Shown here piece after piece: positions 47,157 to 60,265 of a stretch of DNA of 64,000 nucleotides. This stretch comes from Tubulanus polymorphus (Eukaryota > Nemertea > Palaeonemertea > Tubulaniformes > Tubulanidae). Both the position numbers and the translations under genes were made by a program. Location of the stretch: positions 31,543,150 to 31,607,149 of the forward strand of contig NC_134026.1 of assembly GCF_964204645.1 (NCBI RefSeq). The letters run 5' to 3'. The number at the start of each line of letters is the position of its first letter. Positions within the stretch are counted from its first letter, which is position 1. The notes beneath the pieces are model-generated. The model saw only the letters and a program-made list of their open reading frames with translations, was not told the DNA's origin and did no database searches.

Positions 47157-50100
47157 TTAAAAGGCACTTGGACACGCCGGCATTCGTAAATGACCGAATA
47201 TATTGAGTTCAAACAAACATGAAACCGCGGTAACGATGATGTAAGAGATAATGAGAATAATACCGTAACGTTTTGTTAATCGCCATCCGTTTAAATGAGT
47301 GGCTAATAACAGGAAGACAACAGTCGTCAGTAGAGTTAATGTCGCGTACGTTAATCCTGAAATAGACAAACAATAACAATAATAATCATAATACCACGCA
47401 TTAGCCACCGGAGCCAATTCTAAATATCTAAACCTCATGCGATGACAAACCATGATTGCAGATTTAGTGTAGATCAGAGGCAAAAACCTGCAGATTTAGT
47501 GTAGATCAGAGGCAAAAAACGGCAGTCTACTGTAGATCAGAGGCAAAAACCTGCATATTTACTGTAGATCTGAGGTAAACCTGCAGATTTAGTGTAGATC
47601 AGAGGCAAAAACCTGCATATTTACTGTAGATCTGAGGTAAACCTGCAGATTTAGTGTGTATTTGAGGAAAACCAACAGACTATTGTATTGTACTTAAAAA
47701 TTTCACGAAAATCGACAAAAATATCAATCTTACCTTGACTGAACACCTGCACGGGATTGCCGTTTTTAGTGAGAGTTTTTAAAGTCCATGGTAATCCCAA
47801 GCACAATAGAATATCAAATACATTACTTCCTATAGCATTAGAAACAGCCATATCACCGTAACCTACGGATACAATACACAGCATAATTTATACAACCTTT
47901 CAACAGAAATAAAGAAAACTAGGATTCAGTTTCACAGATAAAGTCTTCAATAGAATGAATAGAGAGTGTCAGGTGCCCGGGGGCTCAGGTACCCGGCCGG
48001 GGCTATTAAATACTTACCATCCTTAATAACTATAATACTCGCTATAGCATCGGGTACACTGACACCTGCAGCAACTAATGTCATAGCTAAAACAGTATCG
48101 GGTATTCCAAGAGTAAATCCTATAACAACAATGAAACTGAACAGTCAGTATATATATATATACATAACACACAATCCTTCAATTCAAACCAGTTTATACT
48201 AATAATCATCTACAGGAATAACTTAGACTTTATTTTCATTGAAGGATTTTGTCACAACACGGGATCAGTAATCAAACCCCCTTAATCTGGATTGGATTAT
48301 CTATTGCGGATTTTGCTCTAATCCAGACAATATTTTTTCATTAATATACAAGAATATGATTTTCAATCCGTAATACCCGTAAACCGAATGATATTTTGTT
48401 GGTCGGAATAAAGCGGATTTTACTACGCAGAATGAACTTACCGATAACAGTTATCATCCACACCATAATATAAGAGAAAACTGAGATCCAAACTAACGAC
48501 AATATAAATGTGATTCCGTAACAACGTTTCCATCTATTCCTCCGACAATCGGGAATCGTTAAAAACATTACTATATTCAACGGTAAACTTAAAACCCACA
48601 TGAACTGTTGGTAACATTGTTTAGGAATCGCTAACACCCATAAATGATCCTCCTCATCAATATCTTCTGATTCTTTGTCTCCTCCTTCTTTCACTGTAAA
48701 CACATACAATAAAAAACAATTATCAACTCATTACAATAACTGGTAATAAATATAGAAACAATCTCAACCTCGGAAAGAAAGTCAGAAAATAATCCTTTAA
48801 GTTTAGGATATAGTTGTATAACTCATTAACTGAAGGAATCATTTTAAGACTTTTTTATCTTTCTAAGCGCAGGATTTCTGTATATAATCTTAACAACACA
48901 GACTCGGAGTGTTTCATCATCTCTACAACAAACTCCTTTGGGTCTGAGCAAAAAATTTGCGATGAAGAGGTTTGAAGTTTAAATGTGACGCCATCTTGTA
49001 GTCATTTAAGTAATTAAATTCCCATAAATTAGATGAATCAGTACAACGTAGACTATAATAGAATTACCCAGTAATTATCTATGAATGTTGTATACTGGTA
49101 ATTAGTAAAAACCAAACATTGATGAAACTCTATTCTAGAGTCTGTGCTCAATGATTATACAGTATTCCATGCTGAAGATGACTATTAGGATAAAGTTGAA
49201 ACGTTGAAAATAAACAATACTCAAGCAAATCTTTCACAATCATTTCTCTTATCTATAATGTGTGATTTTACTGTAAAAACCAAGAATACTGAACGCGGAC
49301 ACATGGGAACTGTTACTAAAATCTCGATTCGAAGAAAAAGGCGTTCGTTACGGAGAGGTTTTACTGTATTTAGAATTTAACATCAGTCGAGTGAAAACTG
49401 ATAAATTCAAGTGGATTTAAAGCCTTTAAGTCATTAAGTATTAAAGTCTACAAGCGAGTATGAGGGGAGGGAGAGGGAGGAGGAGGAGGGGGAACTAGCA
49501 AACATGTTACTAGAATAGTTATGATTTATTAAAACTCACACTGAAGTTGTAGTAGTTATTTAATAGAGATCAATAATACAAATGACGACTTACGTTTAGT
49601 AAATTCAGTTAGAAATACATAATTATGACTCAAAACTAGAGACAAATACAGACTCAGTTCCTGAGTACTAGTGCTGCTCAGGGATGGATCCAGCCTCAGT
49701 TCCTAAATACTAGTGCTGCTCAGGGATGGATGCAGCCTCAGTTTCTGAGTACTAGCACCGCTCACGGATGGATGCAGCCTCAGTTCCTGAGTACTAGCAC
49801 CGCTCAGGGATGAATGCAGCCTCAGTTCCTGAGTACTAGCACCGTTAAGGGATGGATGCACCCTAAGTTTCTGAGTGCTAGTACCGCTCACGGATGGATG
49901 CAGCCTCAGTTCCTGAGTACTAGTACTGCTCACGGATGGATGCAGCCTCAGTTCCTGAGTACTAGCACCGCTCACGGATGGATGCACCCTCAGTTTCTGA
50001 GTACTAGCACCGCTCACGGATGGATGCAGCCTCAGTTCCTGAGTACTAGCACCGCTCAGTCTAGTACCACACAAGGGGCGAGTGGAGTCCTACTTTACAA

Positions 50101-53100
50101 GCGCATTGGAAGCAATTTTTGATTGCCACGGCAAATTGCCGATTGCTGCTAATCTACTTCAATTTCATCAAAAACATTGTTTAGAAAGAAAAAAAAAACG
50201 TCATTCAGTAAATAATTGCCACAGTTTTTGCCGGTGCAGTCACTCGGTACGGTTCCAGCACCGCTGCTTTACCACCTCCACAGACAAACAGTGTGTTTAT
50301 ACGAATGTTCACACATCCAAAATAACAAGGTCAACAAGTCTGGATCTGGCCCTGGTCAGTCAATGAGTACCACTTAATCACAAGTCTGGATCTGGCCCTG
50401 GTCAGTCAATGAGTACCACTTAATCACAAGTCTGGATCTGGCCCTGGTCAGTCAATGAGTACCACTTAATCACAAGTCTGGATCTGGCCCTGGTCAGTCA
50501 ATGAGTACCACTTAATCACAAGTCTGGATCTGGCCCTGGTCAGTCAATGAGTACCACTTAATCACAAGTCTGGATCTGGCCCTGGTCAGTCAATGAGTAC
50601 CACTTAATCACAAGTCTGGATCTGGCCCTGGTCAGTCAATGAGTACCACTTAATCACAAGTCTAGATCTGGCCCTGGTCAGTCAATGAGTACCACTTAAT
50701 CACAAGTCTGGATCTGGCCCTGGTCAGTCAATGAGTACCACTTAATCACAAGTCTGGATCTGGCCCTGGTCAGTCAATGAGTACCACTCTAACACAAGGC
50801 TGGATCTGGTCCTGGTCGGTCACTCTAAAGTTGATAGAATGTGTGTGTGTGGACTCTGAGTAGTACAGTAGACAGTGTATGTAACACAATGAAGTCTATC
50901 ACACACTTTTATTGTTAAATGTTATGATAAACAAATACGTATTACATTAAAAATACAGAATGATTCATGCTTTAAAAACTGAAACCCTGAAGTTATATGA
51001 ATATTAGATAAAAACATGATGCGAATGTTAAATAAACCCGAGTCACCAGCAAGTCATGTATAGTATATATATATATAACATTTACCGAGATTTGTGCTAC
51101 CACCTAGTTCTATGTATCCCGTAGCATTTATAAACGTTGGTTTATTCTCTGCTGAAATTATATATATCAAACACCTATATATACATCAAACATTTAACAT
51201 CACAACCTGTGAGAACCCTTCAATATGTGTCAGGAGGAGAGTGGATAATGTTGCATTTTGGTTTATTATATATCTGGTCTAAAAATATATCTGGAACCAA
51301 ACAGTTCAGCGGAACAGGCCCGATGGAACAGGCCCGATGGAACAGGCCCGATGGAACAGGCCCGATGGAACAGGCCCGATGGAACAGGCCCGATGGAACA
51401 GGCCCGATGGAACAGGGCTGGGTGAACTAGACCTGTAATAATTTATCCTACTAAATGATAGGAAAATCAGGTAACGTTTCTCATATTGAGACCCAGATCC
51501 ACATGACTCATAGGAGATACAACTAGCTGCAGGTTTTAATAGTGAAATAAAAATAGGGATATGAATAGAAAAATCAAAAACATAAACTACATTTGACAAC
51601 ATCTAAACAACAACTAAACAACCATTATTCAACAACCATTGCGGAGGCGTCCGGACTCCTGTTGAACCCTCCATCAATTATCTATTTATTAGTGAATGAA
51701 TGATGGTGGCTGAATAATGATGCATCATTGTGTTGTGTGTGTGGTCTTTAGTGCTAATAACCTGATCAGATCTTCTACAATCAACAATCATTTAAACAAT
51801 CATTCTACAATCAACTCCAGTTCCACATTTCGGATCCAGGATCCAGTTCCACATTCCGGATCCAGGATCCAGTTCCACATTTCGGATCCAGGATCCAGTT
51901 CCACCTTCCGGACCCAGGATCCAGTTCCACATTCCGGATCCAGGATCCAGTTCCACATTTCGGATCCAGTTCCACAGTTCTAGTTCCGCATGATAATCAA
52001 ACACCCTAGTAACGCCCCCTGGTGGTGGTGAAAGTAGAAAATCTGAACAACTCAACGAATCAAATTCATGCAAACAATAATGAATAACGTTTACAATATT
52101 TTTACCCTTAATTTGAAAATGTTCATGCGTAGAATCGCTATCAGCACTGGATGAATCATCATATAACAATGGGACTGTTACCCCGTTACCAGGGTGATCC
52201 CCGATTCCTAAATTCACAGAGAAATTTTAGATTTTAAAAGAATACGATGAATGAAGCATTCATACATATGTAGAACAGGTATTGGTGGGTATTAGTATTG
52301 ATCTCAGGGTTCAAACATTACAACCAGATGTTTCTATTTAACACAGCCAGCCCGGTATAAGTACCAGTTATAAGGGTGACTAAGCCTCATAAACTTTCAT
52401 TTATACAAATATTCATAGATAAACTATTATAATGGTTCAACAGGTTGTATCAAAAATTCATAAAGACTAGTCTTTATGAATTTTTGGTTGTATCTATACA
52501 CTAGGAGATTTGGGAGATGTCAAATTGTGCCCTTAACAGATATCGAAGCCTAACTCCAATGTTTACAGAGAATCAGTATAAAGGGGGAGGTATCATTGAC
52601 AAACCCCGGTCAGGCATAGAAAGGGGAGTTCAGAGAGAGAGAGAGGGATATCATTGAGAACTTACCATTTTCGATGTCAGTTTTAGAAGTCAGATCAGCA
52701 GATTCCTGTAGTTCACCAGCAGCAGACGTATTCAACAGACGTTTAGCATCGAAATGAACTAAATGACTGAATTCATCTTCACTTCGCTTTTTAAAACATG
52801 TACATTTTTCGACCATCCATTTTTCGATAGTCGGATTAAAAAACATTAAAACAATATACAACGCGTAAAGCACCAATAATATCACTCCTTCGTACCTGTA
52901 AATATATACCATATACGACATTTACAGTACGCCCCCTAGTGGATCATATCGATACTACATGTATACTAATACATACCAGTGAATAATTTCATCGTAGATG
53001 ATGGCAGTTAAAGCAATTATACTCAACAAATAACAGATACAATCTCTAAATAGAGGCCACCAATGAAGATTGACAACCTACAATCAATTAGGATATCATC

Positions 53101-56100
53101 GAAATTAGATACAGTTTCATCAAACCCCCCCTGACCCGACTCCCCCTGCCCCCAACCCCCGACCCCCAACCCCCTACTGATATGATACATACCGCTCCTG
53201 CACAAATCGCGCAAATACCAATAACAAACATGATATTGAATACAGCAGATCCAACTACAGCACCTAAACCAATATCATCCTATTCAAAATAAAATCACAC
53301 AGTATGGGTTCAGTGTTAGTGTTACCTGAAACATTTCATACCGATACAAAAAAACCCCTAAACATCATCGGCACCATTACAAACCCCTAAACATCATCGG
53401 GACCATTAAAAACCCCTAAACATCATCGGCACCGTTACAAACCCCTAAACATCATCGGGACCATTACAAACCCCTAAACATCATCGGCACCATTACAAAC
53501 CCCTAAACATCATCGGGACCATTACAAACCCCTAAACATCATCGGCACCGTTACAAACCCCTAAACATCATCGGGACCATTACAAACCCCTAAACATCAT
53601 CGGCACCATTACAAACCCCTAAACATCATCGGCACCATTACAAACCCCTAAACATCATCGGCACCATTACAAACCCCTAAACATCATCGGCACCGTTACA
53701 AACCCCTAAACATCATTGGGACCGTTACAAACCCCTAAACATCATCGGCACCGTTACAAACCCCTAAACATCATCGGCACCGTTACAAACCCCTAAACAT
53801 CATCGGCACCGTTACAAACCCCTAAACATCATCGGCACCGTTACAAACCCCTAAACATCATCGGGACCGTTACAAACCCCTAAACATCATCGGCACCGTT
53901 ACAAACCCCTAAACATCATCGGCACCATTACAAACCCCTAAACATCATCGGCACCATTACAAACCCCTAAACATCATCGGGACCATTACAAACCCCTAAA
54001 CATCATCGGCACCATTACAAACCCCTAAACATCATCGGCACCATTACAAACCCCTAAACATCATCGGCACCATTACAAACCCCTAAACATCATCGGGACC
54101 ATTACAAACCCCTAAACATCATCGGCACCATTACAAACCCCTAAACATCATCGGCACCATTAATATACATTTATCTGCAATTTCATTTATTTGTAGCTTT
54201 CAGACTTTTTAGATAATTAATTAATGCGTGAAAAACAGCATAAAAAGTAACGACAAGTCGTTTAGCAGCGGCAGTGGCAGACGGCGTTGAATTCTACTAA
54301 TTAAATATAAATAATCGGAACAATTGAGACGAATGAATCGTGGAATATATCATCATTAAACCATCTCATATCAGACGTCTGTAAATTCAGATTATCGCCG
54401 CTATGGGAGACGTAATAACTAATTGTTGGCTCTCGGAGAATATTGCGGTCGCGAAGATACACAACCAGCAATTAATGAATTAGGTTAATAAGCAATTAAT
54501 ATCGACAGCGGGTGAAGAGATATTTCTCGAGAAGAGCGAGCATAAGGAGGACTAGTGGCGCCACATATAATAACGTACCTGTACGATGAATACACCGATT
54601 ACAGCAGTAGCTAATTCAGGAGCTGAACTTCCCGCAGCCATTAGAGTAGCACCGGCAACATCTTCTTGTAATCTTAAAACTATCGATGAATATAAAATAA
54701 ATGTGAGACAGGCATCATCGGGGTAACTGAAACTCAGCATAGGTTCATACGTACTATTAACGGTTATCATTACAACTATAGGTTCCAATACTGAGAAATT
54801 CATGACAATATTTGGTTGAGGATTTTTGGTCGAGTAACAGATAAAATCATAAAACGTATCGGGGGAGCAAAAGCTTATTCCGTTTGGGGTTAAATAGGAA
54901 GCTAAGGTTTAAAAATACGACCCCTAGAAAAACACATTACGATAATTACAGTTATTTATCACATAATTCGCTATTTATTCTGTAATTTCTGTAGCTAAAC
55001 TAATATTTATCAATAATATACGGACAGTAATGGAGGATAATGGAACAGTTTAGTAGGTCTAACAGACCAGTACATAAACACTGTATAACCAGACACACCG
55101 GTCACTGTCGAATACAGGTCACTGTCTGATACCGGTCACTGTGTGATACCGGTCACTGTGTGATACCGGTCACTGTGTGATACCGGTCACTGTCTGATAC
55201 CGGTCACTGTCTAATACAGGTCACTGTCTGATACCGGTCACTGTCTGATACCGGTCACTGTCTGATACCGGTCACTGTCTGATACAGGTCACTGTCAGAT
55301 ACAGGTCACTGTCAGATACCGGTCACTGTCTGATACCGGTCACTGTCTCATACCGGTTACTGTCTGATACCGGTCACTGTCTGATACAGGTCACTGTCTG
55401 ATACCGGTCACTGTCTGATACCGGTCACTGTCTGATACCGGTCAGTGTCTGATACCGGTCACTGTCTGATACCGGTCACTGTCTAATACAGGTCACTGTC
55501 TGATACCGGTCACTGTCTGATACCGGTCAATGCTATGGGTAACTACATTGCTATTCCAGGTTTTTACCCCAAAAGTACTTGTTATCAACTGTGACCTCTG
55601 ATTGATATCAAAGGAACCTGTAGGCCCTCCCTGGTTAACTAACTAACAGACCAGTAAAACAGATGAAGAACAGTTTTTGGGGGAGGGTTGGTGTTTGATG
55701 GGGGAGGGGAACACTTACCGTCACTGATTTTTTCTAATGAAGGAACAAAATAATCATCACAAGCAATAGCGAGACCCCAGAATGAGTAAAGTGATGCTAT
55801 AATGTGTATAATAACAGCCCCTCTTCGTCTTTGTTCCATAGTAAACGCATCATTAGGGAATTGTTCAACCGCTGCAGGACTACAGTTATCAGCGTCGTGT
55901 CCTAGTAAACCGCGACTCTGTCGTCGTATATCTGTAACAACAATCACAACCACCGTACAACGTTACCATGGTAATATTTTATGAATTTATCAAAAAACAT
56001 AGCTGTATATTGCTTATATACAATGTATAAAATAAACATTCCCCTGTCTTTATGACAGCCCTAGTCTCTAGTTAGTCTCTAGTCTCTAGGGTTGACTAAT

Positions 56101-59100
56101 ATGAACCCCGGGGGGGGGGGGGGCAGATCGGGATAAATTTCAATATTTTTGAATATAAACTAAAAGAAGCACGATCTCTATGAATAAATCTGGCGTCTAG
56201 TTTATCTCACTCATTGTTTATTTTTATCATAGATAATGGATTTATCGCTATGGAAACTCATTAAGTATTAATGCTGTACGCCTGAAGTCAATAGAGAGAG
56301 TCCGAGATTTGTATATAACAGCTAAAATAGTCATCATTAATTACTAAAAACCCCACCAGGGGACACAATTATCTCTGAAAGCATTAATTTATGAATACAT
56401 AACTAGCGATAACCGGGACGAGAATGACGATAACCGGGACGAGAATGATGATAACCGGGATGAGAATAGAGATAACCGAGACGGATAATTGAGATGCAAC
56501 CCGCAGCACTAAACTACCGTAACCGTGGGTAACCTATCAATGATTTATCACAACTAGCTTTAAATCTATTTATTGCTGTGACCCAGCGGGCAGCGAGAAA
56601 GGGGAAGGGGGGTTAGACCAGAACCCCCTCCCTCCCCTCCTGGTACTGAAACACTGGGCAGCGAGAAAGGGGAAGGGGGGGTTAGACCAGAACCCCCTCC
56701 CTCCCCTCCTGGTACTGAAACACAGGGTAGCTGGAAGGGAGGAAGGGGGGTTATACCAGAACCCCTTCCCTCCCCTCCTGGTACTGATACACAGGGTGGC
56801 TGGAAGGAAGAAAAGGGGGTTAGACCAGAACCCCCTCCCTCCCCTCCTGGTACTGAAACACAGGGTGGCTGGAAGGGAGGAAGGGGGGTTAGACCAGAAC
56901 CCCCTCCCTCCCCTCCTGGTACTGAAACACTGAATGTATATGAATTATTTGTTTTTTTACAATATGTTACTGAATCAATGAAATAAAATTCTGTTGAAAA
57001 TTCATTAAATAATTATATTGTTCTAGGTGTAATTTATTCACAGTTTTATAGATTGTTGAATCGACTGCAGCAAGATTCACAGCTGTCAATATATTTAAAC
57101 CTAATCATCAATAAATATATTTGAATACTTTGGGAAGCACCAGCAGCAGCAGCAGCACCAGCAGCACCACCACCAGCACCAGAACCAGTACCAGCAGTAC
57201 CACCAGCACCAGCACCAGTACCAGCAGTACCACCAGCACCACCAGCACCAGCACCGGCACCGGCAGTCATATACATTCAAACTCAGCTCTGATGCGGGTA
57301 TTAATCTATGAAAAAGATAGCTACAAAAATATTCTTTCAGAACATCTAAATGTGATGTTAAAGCGTTGAGGTGTTTTGGGCTGACACGGAGGATTCTGGG
57401 TGGAGATATTCTATGTTTAGTAAATCCAGACACACAATATTTTGCTTTAGATCGCGGTCCTCACCTTGACCTGACATGTTCTTCACACACACAGAGCTCA
57501 GTTGAGCAACAACAAAAACTAATCCCTAATGATAGTAAAATGATATAATGTCAGTAGACATATAATCCTTTAAGATCCATTCGACGTTACAATAATCTTA
57601 ACATTGTCTCCAAACTTGAATCAATAACATTCCCTATTGACCGTTATTGACAATACTATACCAATTGTAAAAGCAAAATGAACGATACAAAATCCTATGA
57701 ATTCATTTGCATTTCACTGATATCTCCAAATTTCAATAGCATTGATCTGAGACATAAACTGAACTAGTTTGAAAAGCCAAATGAACAATATAAAATCCTG
57801 TACAAAGAAGGGAAGATGACATTAAAAAATCATTAGCCTTAAAAAACATGTACGAATATTAATTCACAGTTGTTGTTCTATTAATGTCTCCAAATTTCAA
57901 TAGCATTGACCCGATAAACTGGAAAAGTTTTCAAATTGAAGTGAACAATAGGTCTATAGAAACATTACACTAAGAAAGTGGTGATTTTAAAAATAGAACA
58001 TCTCATTAACCTGACAAAACGAGTCTTTTTATGAATCAGTTACTTCAATTCCGTTATCATAAAAATTCTATGCTAGAAAAAACCAATCGCAAAATATTGA
58101 TCAGCCACAAGAAGAACAAACCCCGAAAAATAATGCATTGAAGTCGATAATACAGCAAACATTCAGACAGACAGACAGACAGACAGACTCCCAGTAGGCA
58201 GGGTTACTGTATCACATACCAGTACTTCATAACAGAAATTTGAACAGAGAGCACATATATGGACCGCAGGGTCAATCTTGTTAAACATTTTTGAGAAATT
58301 ACATGAACAGACAGGCTTGCAATACTGAATAGAGGGTTCATTGATTTCCTCAAAAATGGATTTTAGTCAACGTCAAACATTGACATAAATTTAAATTGAA
58401 CCACAATCGAATTTAAATCAGTATCAATAACAAAATATTGGTTTTATAGTTGATTGGGTTTAATTTGACTCTGAATCCAGTTCCACAGTTATGTGGTTTT
58501 AATTTGACTCTGAATCCAGTTCCACAGTTGTGTGGGTTTTATTTGACTCTGGATCCAGTTCCACAGTTATGTAGGTTTAATTTGACTCTGAATCCAGTTT
58601 CACAGTTGTGTGGTTTTAATTTGACTCTGAACCCAGTTCCACAGTTATGTAGGTTTAATTTGACTCTGAATCCAGTTTCACAGTTGTGTGGTTTTAATTT
58701 GACTCTGAACCCAGTTCCACAGTTATGTAGGTTTAATTTGACTCTGAATCCAGTTTCACAGTTGTGTGGACAGAGACTTGCAGACTGACTGTAACTGTGT
58801 TTATGAGATGTTAGTAGTTAGCTGTATAGAACTGCCTCTTCAACCAGCTGTCTCTATAAACATTTCACTTTCAAATATTCCAAGCTGTTTTTTTCGTAAA
58901 TAATTATTCTCAAATTCTAGATCGAGAGGAATCTCTTTTTTTACAACATGTTACAAAATAGAATTTGAATATTGACAAATATAGAGATATAGTGACTGTG
59001 AATTCAACTATGACTTCATCACTGGCAACCTTTATTTATTCCAAACATTTTTGGCTTTCAAAATCACAAATTGAACATTGTTTTTTATCATACACCTTTC

Positions 59101-60265
59101 TATATGTATCATGTTTTAATGTTTGTTGAATTTTGAATATGAATATTTCAAAATTCAAACAAAAACCGGCACGATATATCGATATATCAATAAATATCCA
59201 ATACCTGATCAGAAAGTGAAACTAATGATCTGAATTGAATATTTTGTGGAATTATCAAAATAACTAACTAACCACCGAGGATCCAATTCTATAGTTGAGA
59301 TCTAACTAAGGAACTTGAATCCATATCTACATAGATTCTTAGTTAAACCACTTTGAAATAAAGTCCTAATTTAAATGACATTGAAAATTTTCAAAAACTG
59401 GGGAAAAAAAACTATAATTTTATCAACCAGAATCAGTTTCAAATTTAGGTAAAAATTTCTCCTATTTCTTGAAATATCTTCACTTCTTGTAACTTTTGTT
59501 TTTCCCTGGTTTAATTCATCATGTTGTTTTCGACAAATGAGTTTATAATTTGATACTATTAACATATGGAAGCACTCATTTGAAGGAGAAAGGATACATT
59601 GAAGTTCTATTGTTTTTTGTTTTAGGAGTCAGATTTAACAAACTCGATCACCTGTGACCGGTCTCAGATTCCGCCCAGAGGAATAGCACTTAAACCCGTT
59701 GAACTATTGAATAACATTGTTCAATTCGATGTTTAAACTTGTCAGGCACAAAAAGGGCTTTAGTTTTTTAAAGTTTTTATTGTAGAGACTATAAAAAATT
59801 ATTTTCTAAAGTATGGGTGAAAAAAAATGATCTTTAGGTATGAATACTTATGTGATTTATAGGATATTCTAACCTGAATACCGAAAACATATAAACGTAG
59901 CCATATTTGTAAGTAAAACTAAATTTGGATTTAAATTCTCAAAAAATATATTCTTTGTTTTATTCTTTATCTAAAAGAAAACTTAAATTTCGATAGATTC
60001 AAAATAAGTTTTTTTCTAAAAATTTAACATGAAAACCAATCAAAATCGTACATAATATAGATTCATGGAACTTACATGAATAATGGCTATGTTTGTTATC
60101 AGCAGTGTTGTAGATGCTATCATCATCACCATCAGTAGCTGCAACCACAGCCTCCGTATCACCGACTACAGTTATGTTTCCATACAACCACAAACTGAGT
60201 AATCCAACTGTTAAAATGACGCCTTGAATTCGACGCAAAGAACGAAACGTCTTTTTATAAAACAT
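47157..60265 (-). CDS. K+-dependent Na+/Ca2+ exchanger, NCKX3/4 type (SLC24 family), 11 exons, complete
   Basis: Exons in transcript order: 60076-60265, 55719-55931, 54579-54679, 53193-53279, 52977-53077, 52666-52895, 52106-52207, 48442-48693, 48018-48119, 47734-47862, 47157-47356. Phases agree, giving 568 residues. A signal-anchor is near residue 20 ([15 protein letters not shown]). [20 protein letters not shown] then [10 protein letters not shown] leads to the [13 protein letters not shown] helix. The alpha-1 repeat is [18 protein letters not shown] with [20 protein letters not shown] (about 145-190). The acidic cytosolic loop is about 255-345. The alpha-2 repeat is [20 protein letters not shown] and [20 protein letters not shown] (about 430-480). 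The family moves Ca2+ and K+ out in exchange for Na+ at the plasma membrane. Alpha-2 has VPDAIAS and GVSVPD where vertebrates usually have GTSVPD. The start is the first in-frame ATG. Introns are full of arrays. Confidence 0.94.
47475..47655. repeat. About 32-bp repeat (SLC24 intron 10)
   Basis: AAACCTGCAGATTTAGTGTAGATCAGAGGC-type units (unit start AAACCTGCAGATTTAGTG) repeat five to six times. Confidence 0.8.
49660..50065. repeat. 42-bp minisatellite (SLC24 intron 7), about ten copies
   Basis: CTCAGTTCCTGAGTACTAGC with ACCGCTCACGGATGGATGCA. Confidence 0.9.
50330..50790. repeat. 46-bp minisatellite (SLC24 intron 7), about ten copies
   Basis: CACAAGTCTGGATCTGGCCC, TGGTCAGTCAATGAGTACCA, CTTAAT. 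Almost identical copies without spacers. Confidence 0.95.
51306..51413. repeat. 14-bp minisatellite (GGAACAGGCCCGAT)
   Basis: Seven to eight perfect copies in SLC24 intron 7. Confidence 0.95.
51822..51980. repeat. 26-bp minisatellite (GGATCCAGGATCCAGTTCCA)
   Basis: Six copies with TTCGGATCCAGGATCCAG; shares CCAGTTCCACA with the dispersed 20-39-bp family. Confidence 0.85.
52451..52486. repeat. Perfect 36-bp palindrome with flanking direct repeat
   Basis: CAAAAATTCATAAAGACT is followed at once by its exact reverse complement. GTTGTATC occurs on both sides and overlaps the palindrome ends, like an 8-bp target-site duplication. Confidence 0.85.
53346..54165. repeat. 29-bp minisatellite (SLC24 intron 3), about 28 copies
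   Basis: AAACCCCTAAACATCATCGG followed by CACCATTAC, with GGGACC and CACCGTTAC variants in a mixed order. Confidence 0.97.
55100..55530. repeat. 17-bp minisatellite (GATACCGGTCACTGTCT), about 25 copies
   Basis: The unit holds ACCGGT, with GTCTGATACC and GTCTAATACAGG variants. SLC24 intron 2. Confidence 0.95.
56580..56935. repeat. 70-bp minisatellite (SLC24 intron 1), five copies
   Basis: GGGGTTAGACCAGAACCCCC then TCCCTCCCCTCCTGGTACTG. Each unit is purine-rich then pyrimidine-rich and could fold into a hairpin (GGGGGGTT...AACCCCC). A separate short repeat of AACCGGGACGAGAATGA is at 56405-56490. Confidence 0.9.
57135..57268. repeat. AGCACC/CAG-type trinucleotide-rich repeat
   Basis: CAGCACCAGCACCACCAGCA-type sequence in SLC24 intron 1. 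The open frames through it (Gly/Ala on minus, Ser/Thr on plus) are side effects of the triplet period. Confidence 0.85.
58450..58775. repeat. 39-bp minisatellite (SLC24 intron 1), about eight copies
   Basis: TTTAATTTGACTCTGAATCC then AGTTCCACAGTTATGTGG. Two unit types, with TTATGTAGG and TTGTGTGG, alternate as a 78-bp dimer. Confidence 0.9.

Noticed and set aside
50330-50790. CRISPR-like direct repeats
   Set aside because: Units are contiguous without unique spacers, in an intron of an animal gene.
57046-57433. Gly/Ala- and Cys/Trp-rich ORFs in the CAG/CACCAG tract
   Set aside because: Triplet repeat effect within SLC24 intron 1.
58450-58788. A 112-residue [13 protein letters not shown] repeat protein
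   Set aside because: 39-bp intronic array with an open frame by unit length.
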